In this document: in pieces, positions 8,953-17,700 of the stretch | How the letters are laid out: every line of letters starts with the position of its first letter | Numbering within the stretch: the stretch's first letter is position 1 | NCBI GenBank assembly: GCA_008931825.1 | Contig: QXVZ01022921.1 | Coordinates: forward strand, 1-27,999 | DNA from: Phallusia fumigata | Taxonomy: Eukaryota; Chordata; Ascidiacea; Phlebobranchia; Ascidiidae | Length of the DNA stretch: 27,999 bases | Direction: 5' to 3' | The notes under the pieces: model-generated | Told to the model about the DNA's origin: nothing | Seen by the model: only the letters and a program-made list of their open reading frames with translations | Databases searched by the model: none | Made by a program: the position numbers and the translations under genes

Positions 8953-9852
8953 TCATGCCTCTTCAAAGGTAATTCCACCATCTTCCCCAGGAGGCTTTGG
9001 AGGCTTTTTATTTTCTGGTTGTTGATTTTTTCTTGGGATACTATATGGATCAAGGTCTGTGTATGTTGGTTTTTGCCTCGGTTGCATATTTATAGCTGCA
9101 CGTATGTAAAGAAGAATAAATAAAACCATCATAAATAAAAAAATAGCCTGGCGTTCTTGAATTAACTGACTGTTCATGTTTTGCTGTGAATGATGTTTTT
9201 TTCCATGTTGTCTGTAGACAGAGTCCCAATAACTGTTCAGTTTATCCCTGCGTATACGTGGATCTTCATACTGATTTGAGTCGTATGAATTTTGACTTTT
9301 GTGTGACTGTTGTTTTGCCCTTGCACCAAAGTCTCGGTAATGGTTTGTTGGTCCTTCCTGATAGTATGACTGTCTGTTTTGGTTTTGCCTCTGCCACGTT
9401 CTCCACACATCCTCAGGCTTCGCACACTGTGCACTGCCCCAGCGATATTCTGAAGCATCATGATGGGTAAAGCTGCTTCTTCCCGTATTCCGATACCGCA
9501 AACTGCGGTCATAGTCTTCACGTGTTGAACTGTTGCCCAATGTGTTGTAGGCCTCACTTACCTGCACAAACTTTTCATGCATATCTTTATCCCCTTGATG
9601 TTTGTCCGGGTGATAGAGTTTGCATTTTTCCAAATACAGTCGTTTAATTTCGTCAGGGGGTGCATCTCTTTTTGCACCCAAAACCTCATAGTAATCCAAC
9701 CATGTCTGAGCTGTTGAATGCAGTGAGCGACATGAAAGTCTAGAAGTAACTGCACTGCAATTTACCGCAAAGTTATTTAGCAGTTGAGATCTTAATCCAG
9801 GTAAAATGNTTAGTCGCAACTTGTGTCTAAAGCGATCTGTGAGGTCTTGCAT
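8953..9852 (-). CDS. DNAJC4-like J-domain membrane protein (copy 3)
   Basis: A single-exon gene of 299 residues with one ambiguous base (N at 9809, residue 15) that keeps the frame. Residues 1-45 are Arg-rich with no acidic residue after position 6, typical of a mitochondrial presequence. The J domain is at about 52-115, with HPD at 81-83. A long Q/N/S-rich linker (150-225) includes a YWDSVYRQHG stretch comparable to the aromatic pre-helix motif of DNAJC4. The transmembrane helix is at about 236-254 (IFLFMMVLFILLYIRAA). The tail is proline- and lysine-rich and ends acidic. It is the upstream member of the tandem set. Function is inferred only from the J domain and membrane anchor. Confidence 0.86.
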   Translation of the reverse strand: MQDLTDRFRHKLRLXILPGLRSQLLNNFAVNCSAVTSRLSCRSLHSTAQTWLDYYEVLGAKRDAPPDEIKRLYLEKCKLYHPDKHQGDKDMHEKFVQVSEAYNTLGNSSTREDYDRSLRYRNTGRSSFTHHDASEYRWGSAQCAKPEDVWRTWQRQNQNRQSYYQEGPTNHYRDFGARAKQQSHKSQNSYDSNQYEDPRIRRDKLNSYWDSVYRQHGKKHHSQQNMNSQLIQERQAIFLFMMVLFILLYIRAAINMQPRQKPTYTDLDPYSIPRKNQQPENKKPPKPPGEDGGITFEEA

Positions 9853-9906
9853 TGAAAAACAAGTACATTTTTAGTGTTAAACAAGCTGTTTGGTATTGAA
9901 AGTAGA

Positions 9907-9963
9907 GTTTGGGCGAATTTTCTGTGGTTTGGCCGAATTTTGTCAGCTGTTTGGCCGAATTTT
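9907..9963. repeat. Three copies of a 15-bp unit, GTTTGGCCGAATTTT
   Basis: Copies lie at 9907-9921 (one mismatch), 9927-9941 and 9949-9963, with a 20-22 bp period. They sit just upstream of J-domain copy 3, between its ATG and the transposon remnant. Confidence 0.75.
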
Positions 9964-10015
9964 GAAATTTAAACCTGGCAACCCTGGCCATGGATGAAAA
10001 CCCCAATTACCGCGA

Positions 10016-10266
10016 CCTGGACCGTTAACATTTTTGTCTGAAATTTCCAAGAGAAAAGTCTGGACCTTATTTTGGTTTCAACTCCAACGGTATTGGTATT
10101 AAGGCTGTTGGATTTTTGAACCAACATTAAAAGACTTTAACTACCGTGTTTTTGCCATGTTTTGGTTTGACGACCCTTACTTAAAAATTCCACAAAACTC
10201 TAATCGGCTTAATTTATCCTTTTATTTAATTTATTGCTACACACAAATTTTAACTCTGGAAAAATC
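10016..10266 (+). repeat. Left copy of a diverged direct repeat (Harbinger 5' part)
   Basis: Matches 11098-11458 over its whole length except for two blocks (about 65 and 45 bp) absent here and several substitutions. It ends at a single N (10267). Its plus-strand frame reads PYLKIPQNSNRLNLSF, resembling the poorly conserved N-terminal part of Harbinger transposases. Confidence 0.8.
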
Positions 10267-10267
10267 N

Positions 10268-10965
10268 AGCTTGCAAAATTCAGCCGATACAACATTACAA
10301 CCAACCAACGGTCACTTGTTGTTTCACAACCAACCGTCATTGTGGTACTGAGGTGCTCAAGGATAGTTTGATTTTAAAACGCCATCAGTTTATTCACACG
10401 GCCGACAAGGCTTCTCCAAGAATGATAAAGCAACAGTTTTATGCCATTGCACGGTTTCCGGGCTTCATAGGCGCAGTCGAGGGTACCCACATTTTCATAA
10501 TTTCACTAAGTGGGAAAGAGCATCTCTTTGTTAACAGAAAGGGAGACCGTTCAATTAATGTGCAGGCAGGTTAAATATTTTACCCAACTAATAATTGAAT
10601 TTTTAATTTTAAGCTATTTTACAGGCTGTAGTGGCCTGGCTCATGTCATTCATTCATCCCGACGTTCAAATGTGTGCCATCAGTTTGAAAGTGGAAAATA
10701 CTACAATGGCATTTTGTTGTTACAATAAAACCTTGGTTATGGCCCCTTTTAGTCATCTGAGAATACTTTCACAATTATTTGCCACCTCTTTACCAAAAAA
10801 ATCACACAGCGACTATAAACGTAGGAAGTTGAAATATTTCGTGCTAATACTGCAAAACCAAATCCTCACCGTAAGCTGTCAAACAGCGCGACGCGTTGTT
10901 TTTCCCAAGCCAGACGTCTTTTTTCTTGCGCTTTTGACGCATTGTCTCGTTTTTGCGTCAGGCTG
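10268..10965 (+). pseudogene. Decayed PIF/Harbinger (HARBI1-type) transposase
   Basis: Fragments in shifting frames match the DDE nuclease of PIF/Harbinger elements. They are a helix-turn-helix-like VSQPTV (10310-10345), then ARFPGFIGAVEGTH and FVNRKGDRSINVQ (10450-10565). After a short gap with intron-like ends (GCAG|GTTAAA to TTTTACAG|G, 10570-10625) comes VCHQFESGKYYNGILL (10670-10722). Stops at 10349 and 10571 and at least two frameshifts show it is dead. The first catalytic Asp of the family's GAIDGTH motif is Glu here. Downstream of about 10730 the match fades. Confidence 0.72.
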
Positions 10966-10982
10966 TAACGAGGAGTTTGCGC

Positions 10983-11086
10983 GAACACTTCGTGATACCA
11001 TTCTCGCTAGCGAGTTCCTCGCTCGTTAAGTCCTCGCTAAATTTTGTTTTAGCGAGCTCGGTAACTTAGTGAGCGAGGAAGTGTTC
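10983..11086. repeat. 104-bp nested inverted repeat (foldback)
   Basis: Three pairs of arms are nested in correct order: GAACACTTC (10983) with GAAGTGTTC (11078); CCTCGCTCGTTAAG (11017) with CTTAGTGAGCGAGG (11065, two to three mismatches); CTCGCTAAA (11033) with TTTAGCGAG (11048). The innermost loop is 6 bp. It lies between the transposase remnant and the right direct-repeat copy and may be part of an element end. Confidence 0.75.
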
Positions 11087-11097
11087 ATAATGCCGCC

Positions 11098-11458
11098 CCT
11101 GGACCGTTAACATTTTTGTCTGAAATTTTCATCCGCATTTTGAGCATACAGAAAATATACACTAGTTGGTTCGGGAGTGCTTTTTTGCTTTGGCCAAGAG
11201 AAAAGCCTGTGCCTTATTTTGGTTTCAACTCCAACGGTATTTGTATTAGGGCTGTTGGATTTTTGAACCAACATTAAAAGACTTAAACTACAAACTTAAA
11301 ACATTCAGACTTTCTTCAACGACCTTTGGAGCAAACCGTGTTTTTGCCATGTTTTGGTTTGACGAAACTTGCTTAAAAATTCCACAAAACTCTAATCGGC
11401 TTAATTTATCCTTTCATCTAATTTAGTGCTACACACAAATTTTAACTCTGGAAAAATC
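11098..11458 (+). repeat. Right copy of the diverged direct repeat
   Basis: Longer version of 10016-10266. The extra block near 11305 opens a frame reading KLKTFRLSSTTF just before the shared segment, which is typical of the N-terminal region of Harbinger transposases. No transposase C-terminal part follows it. Beyond 11458 the sequence is the presumed 3' flank of the FN3-ZP gene. Confidence 0.75.
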
Positions 11459-11513
11459 TAAAATGTCTAATATGGCCAACATAATTTGTTTCGTGTAGCA
11501 CACCATGTCGTAT

Positions 11514-11519
11514 TTTATT
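11514..11519 (-). terminator. Candidate poly(A) signal of the FN3-ZP gene
   Basis: AATAAA on the minus strand about 136 nt past the stop codon. A second AATAAA at 11639-11644 lies only 11 nt past the stop, which would give a very short 3' UTR. Confidence 0.5.
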
Positions 11520-11654
11520 GCACAAGTTTGCCAGTAAATGGCAATAACACAAGGTCTAAAAATGATAAACTAAGTGTTTTCAAGTGCAATAAACAATAAA
11601 ATAGATGAGTTCTGTTTAAATAAGGTTCATCATTGTTCTTTATTCCTGTGCAGC

Positions 11655-11764
11655 TCACAACTTGTTTTTGTGTAAACTAAGGCCCACCACAGTCAGCAGA
11701 AGACCGGCAACCAAAACGAGCAAGATTGACTGTGGAATCATTCGACTCTCTTCAGTTCTGTAGT
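11655..11764 (-). CDS. FN3-ZP gene, last exon: transmembrane helix and tail
   Basis: Acceptor TTTTTACAG|AC. It encodes a short stalk, the helix SILLVLVAGLLLTVVGLSL, a basic stop-transfer HKNK and a stop. The five-residue tail leaves no room for signalling motifs. Confidence 0.85.
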
Positions 11765-14700
11765 CTGTAAAAATGGACGAAAAATCATTACAATTGACTA
11801 GAAACAGTTTGCTAAACAACAGAAATAATTTAGTTAATATATTAACATTTCCCAAATAATCTGGTCAGTGAGACTGAAAGATCATTGACCCACAAAGTTG
11901 CAAAAAAGCACATTAGATTTTTGAACACCCATAATCTATCTTTCGATCATGTCCCAGGGTTTGTATACTTGGTTTTATTTTTCATAGAATTGAACAATTT
12001 GCTTAGATTTCACCATCTTATGTTTAGTCACAGTGCAAAAAAGTTCCTTACACTTGACTGAACAGGTCCTTCCATCATCGTTGAGCTTTCGTCCAGACTT
12101 GCACATACATTTAACTGACTGATTTTCCACCATACACAAGTCCTCACAGCCTCCATTTGCCTTTAAGTCCAAAACAAGTCATGACAATTGGTTAAGGTTA
12201 AACATAAACAGATGAGTTTAGGTACACAAGACACAGAAATAAATAGTAGCTTTACGAATAAAAAATTCTAATAAAATAGTGTGACTTTTTTCATGGATGA
12301 TCACAATAGTTTTGTCATAACATCTGCAAATGTACCAGTAGCATTTATACTAGATAATTGGCATTCTGTTCTTAGTGAAACAGTAGAGTTGATGAGAAAT
12401 TACATTTACCTCAGCGCAAAGATCTTCTACTTTGTAGCTTAACATAATAGGTCCATACGTAACTCTTTGACTTTTGACACCATTAGGCACATCTCGACGC
12501 TTACGTTCTGAACCACAGTTCTAGAAAACAATGTTAATTGGTATGAGTAGTTAAAGGAAAACACTGCAGAAAAACAGTCATTTTGTATGTCTGTTTAAAA
12601 ATATTTTTAAGTCAATGTATGATAATGGTATAAATAATGTTCGTAAACAAAAGAAGCCTAAACCATGCTGTATTGAAATGAGGTTTTTAAACTAGATTTA
12701 GAAGAGAGTATTTCATGCTAACAATAATGCGGAAGTAGAAATATTTTGGCAGTCAATTTTAGTTTGCATACAAAATGTTCATTGTAGAATTGTCAGGTAA
12801 AATTTGGAAAAACCATTCACAGAGTTAATTGGGTCAAAACCTTATTTGACCACTGGCACACTTGATCCATAAATTACCAAGGTGGTGCATCCATCCTGGT
12901 TCCTTGGGTCACAAACCATTGTGTTACAATGCACAAAAATCATCTGGTCTCTGTCGGGAACATTGGCCCAGACAAAGGCTTTGAATTGGAACTGAGCTAT
13001 GTTTGGTTGGTAGTTTCTGGTAACAAGAATCGTACCACTTTCATCAAATGCGTTGTCTGCAGGGCAGCTGAAAATGTAACAGACAAAGTTAAAACTATGC
13101 CCAAATAATATTTACAAATGTAAAAATTACACATAAAACATATGGTCGTTAAACAGTTGTTAAATAACAAATAAAGGTTCACATTAAAATTGAAAATTAA
13201 TTGTAACATTATTTTTAGGATGGATTTCTGCTATGTAAAGGACTCCATACTAATGCCAAGATAATTCCAAACTTAAGGGCAGCGCTAAAAAGAACAGCAG
13301 CAGCTTTGTGAGCACACCACCTAAGAGGTTTTAATTCTTACTTACAAAGTAAGGGGCACATGATTAAGTTGTACAACATACTGTATGTTCACTTCAAACA
13401 TGCTTTTTTAATTAGGTTATAATCTTATATTTGGATAACTAGGTTACAAATATAGGGAAATTAAAAAACACATCAGGGATAAGGTCAAAAAAAAATTTTT
13501 AGTCGTGTTGAAACAACTCAATTCAAATACTAACCCATTCACAACTATTGGATAGGACACAGAATCATCTGGTGAATTACTTGGAGTTGCCCAGCAGTGT
13601 TGAGCCTTAAAAATAAAAATAATTTTGGTCAACAACTGAGTGCACAAAACGCAAATTAGGTATTTAATTTCGAATCAGACGCCCCTTGTTGCTATAATGC
13701 AAAGTGACAAATCAGGACAGAAAATTGCCTGGCATTTACCTGAAGGATAATGTTGTTTGAATTTTCTCCGAGGCTAAGTTGAGCAAAAACAAATGAAAAT
13801 ACTTCAACAGTGGGAGGAGATCCAGCCAATGGTGTGTTGTAACCATCGGAAGTAAAAAAATTCAATGAGAGATCAAACTGGCCATGTTCAGGTTCCATTA
13901 TAACCAAGTCCTTGCTGCCAAATTGGTAACGGTTGTTATGTAACTAAACGTGCATTGAAACAGTGGGCAAACACACTGGTGCTGGGTAAAGTACTTTTCA
14001 TTTTAAATTACCATGCAAATAGTTTATAGTCAAAGTTTTATTGAAAACAGTTTAGCACAGGTGCAAAGCCTGGTGTTAATTTAATTAAGAATCATTCTTT
14101 ATGTTGAATCTTTTTTCAGGAAACCATTGTTTTAACACTTAGTTTTTGAATACACCTTGTTAAAGTTTTTCTTTTGCTCTAAAAATTTTGTAGTTGTATT
14201 AAGATACAAAAAGTGAACTCACAAAATGTAAGGATGCACATAGTCTGATGTGATTGAAGATGAACGATTAAAAACGCATTGGAATTCAAATGTTGTCGTT
14301 GGGTCAAAGCGCTGCACTATGCTGCTAAGTACAGCAAACCTTGCCAGTTGGACCGTGTATGTGAATAGAAGTGTATTATTATCAATCTGAAAAAAGCAAA
14401 AAAGAAACATTAGTTTGCTGACATATTAAGTAAAAATCACATAACTTGGACAACTTAGCAAAATATAAGCCAACATATTTAAGCATACATGATCCTTCCT
14501 ATAACAGTTTGGAGCACATTTGTATGAAGGGCAAGATATTAACTTTATTTTTAGCTACGTACACAATCTTTGGCTAATTGCAGCAGTACCACATACCCCA
14601 TTAAACTTGTCATCAGCATATGCAACAAGTGGTTCACAATCACTTAGATTGAAGTGAAATAGAGCCCCACTACCGGACACCGCAGGAATTTTACACTGTG

Positions 14701-17700
14701 ACATCAATTTGTTTGCAGCAGGTTGGTGTTTAATCTCTCTCGATGACACAACAATCTGATCACCAGAGACTGAGTCCATTCTTGCAACGTCTTCAGCAGT
14801 AAGCCTGAACAAAGTTGCTCATATTAAAAGCTGCTCCTATTATGGATGATAGGAATGTTATATCCACAAAGGTGCTTAAACATACACAATGCCTTTGCAT
14901 TTTGTGTTGAAGTGAGTGGCAATCACCGATGCAGAAGCAATCATAAATTGACAGAGTATTGCGTAGGGTTGGACTTTTTGGAGCATCAGCAAAAAACTTA
15001 TTTTTATGCAAATTGTTTCAGTTGTTCATTTGTGGTTGTATCAGTTCATAAAAATAGTAGTTGCCCCAATTCTAAGTTAAAACACAACCACTGTTGTTTA
15101 TTTAGTTTCTGTTGCTTGCAATTCTGCATATTATTCTGCCCAAATTGGTATAAGACTGGATTTACTAATCTACATTCATAACAACTATTCTAGAATTCTA
15201 GTTATTCTACTATGAATATCACAGACAGCATATTTTCACTAGCTATTTTAGCCCATCAGATCGATGCCAAATTCAGTTTTGTCAAATCTAGACCTTGGCA
15301 AAAGTAATCAGAAAAAACATGCAAAGGTATGACTGTATTTATACATTATTTAAGCTTGGTTCTACAACTGTTAAAAATATTGAGGTGCCTAATTATATTT
15401 ATATTGGACCCACTTGATAGTTGGTTTTTCATTGCAAATAATTCCTGACCCAGTGCTGACCATGCTGGTAGTTGAAGTAGAGCTGATGCCATGAGCATTG
15501 ATTGCTTGTACTGCCACTTGATATGTGGTAACTGGTAGCAAACCAGTTATAACTGCAGTGTGGTTCGAATTGGACACATTAACTAATTTGTGCCCACTGT
15601 CAGATCCAGAGCTCCAAGTAATTTTATACATTGTAATTGGCACTCCTCCACCCATAGTTGGTGGGTTCCAATCCACAATGATTCCCTGCTGACGATGGTG
15701 AAATCGAACTGTAGGTTGGTCAGGAACGGCTGGGTCTGAAATGATATATTTTGTGGTGCATTTTTATCTGCGGAGCTCGGTACACAAAAGTTTGCTGTTG
15801 TGTTTGGTAATAGAAAACTGCCTACAGTTGTTCATGTGTGCAAATATCCTATTGTTTGTTTTTCTGTTCAAGTTTACATACAGGATCATGTTTTACCAAA
15901 TCATGTACACATCACCTAATTAAAAACAAAACTGCCACAGAACTTGTATAAAGTGAACACAAATTTGTTGCAAACACTTTCACAATTGCTGTCACATTTA
16001 CTACAAACAAGTTCTATGGTAGTAACATTTTCAACTATATGTAGTAACTTTACTATATGTACAAGATTTAGTCCATACATGAAATATTTTATTCACAGTT
16101 TTTCACCAAACTAACTTTGAGTTGCTAATTTTTACTCCAGATGGAAACTAGCTATGTTCGTGAGCGTAGTTGCAAGGCTATCTCTTACTTGTGCAAATTT
16201 GTACTTCTGCCGAAAATGGCCCAAAGGAATAGCCATTGCTTGCTGAAACTCTTATACTATACAATGTGTTGATCAAAAGACCAGAAATGTGGTAACTGTG
16301 TTCACATATAGTTGGATTGATATTGAGTATTTCAGATCCATTATCATTTTCACTTCCTCCTACTTGGTCCCATACAATTTCATATTCTGTGATTGCCAAG
16401 CAACCAATTAGGCCAGCACAAGACCATTCAATTGTGATTCCAGAAGCAGTCGGAGGGGAAACAGTTGAGGATACAGGTGCTTGAGGCATGTTTGGAGCTG
16501 CAAAAAGTTTTTGCACAGTTTATTTAAATACTGAACCGACAAAGTAACAACAATAAACTACGAACACACATGAAGCAACTTAAAAGTGTGAATGATATCC
16601 TCTGTGGAAAATATTCGCTTTGGTGGTTCCTTTAATAACAGGTATAAATGGACTAACCCACTAGTTTTTAAAGAGGAAAAAATTAAATAGCTTTGGGACT
16701 GTTACGCACCTGTATACATGGAAGTTTCTGATAGTGGGTCACTCAAATCAACTACTCCTTCTGCCTGGACAGTAAAAGTATAACGTCTATTGGGTTCGAG
16801 ATTTGTAAAAGTTGCGTTGGTACTGTTCAATACAGACAGTCTACCATCACCAGAAGTAAAGGGGGATATGGAAACAAAATAATCTGAGATCATGAAATCG
16901 CCTTCCACTAATGGATCCCACTCCAAAGAAATACTATCGGAAGTAGACACAGTCATCCGTGGTGCTCCCACTGGGCTGGGTTCTGGACAAAATATTGTTT
17001 CAATAAAAGGCTTTGAATAAATAATCAGTGCAAAATGTTTTTTTAAGAAAAAAGCTAACATAACAAACATTAAACTTTTGATTTGAACTAAATGCATGAC
17101 ATAATGTTTACTTGGTGTCAACGCCCAAAACCTTACAAAACTCACTACACAATCTGCTAGAGATTTCCCACTTCCATTACTTTAATTGTCTGACTGTTTT
17201 TGAGAACAAAATCGTGAGCTTAGAAAACCCGAAATAAAAGATTATACAGTTACCCACTTTACAACATGCAAAAACCTTTTATATTTCTGCATTGCTTTAT
17301 TGTTTTAATCTTTTAGGGGACTAGCAAGGTACCAATGAAGCTAAGGGGGGCAAATTTTTAATCAAATAGGTCAAACATGTTTTGTTTAAGTGCCAAGACA
17401 ACCCTGCAGACAAACCAAATTGGGGGTTGTGGTTTTTTAAATGTTTTTGACAGAAATGTTATCCATCCATAGCCATACTTGTGCACACTATGTAATTTGC
17501 CCAAATTCATTGCTGTTGTAAAATGTAATTTTTCCCACTCAGCCCAAATTTAGCGACAAGTATATGAAATCCAAAATTGGACTTTCAGCATAGTTGTATG
17601 GGCATGATAAAAAGTTTCACATATTTTCACAGCAGTAGTAACTGATCTGGTATTCCAGGTACGTAAACACAAGTTTATGTTACTAGCTAGATTTAAGTCT

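Noticed and set aside
9237..9557. Alternative open frame overlapping J-domain copy 3
   Set aside because: A shadow frame of the real gene, whose frame contains the J domain and helix.
10353..11029. Intact small genes on the plus strand at this site
   Set aside because: The frames are pieces of one decayed Harbinger transposase broken by stops and frameshifts.
11639..11644. Main poly(A) signal of the FN3-ZP gene
   Set aside because: It begins only 11 nt after the stop codon. The signal at 11514-11519 gives a more normal 3' UTR, although both could be used.
14555..14596. Longer version of the first ZP-N exon with a donor at 14562 (GTACGT)
   Set aside because: It would leave phase 1 and put the next exon into a stop. 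GTATGT at 14591-14596 gives phase 0 and fits.
14846..15181. 111-codon plus-strand open frame
   Set aside because: It lies inside an intron of the FN3-ZP gene. It shows no domain or splice support and its Cys/Phe-rich composition looks random.
15389..15449. Open extension of FN3 exon 15 to a stop, which would end the protein before ZP
   Set aside because: The donor ACTGG|GTCAGG gives exactly the phase needed by the ZP exon, and the joined frame continues to a membrane anchor. Intron retention is possible but not indicated.
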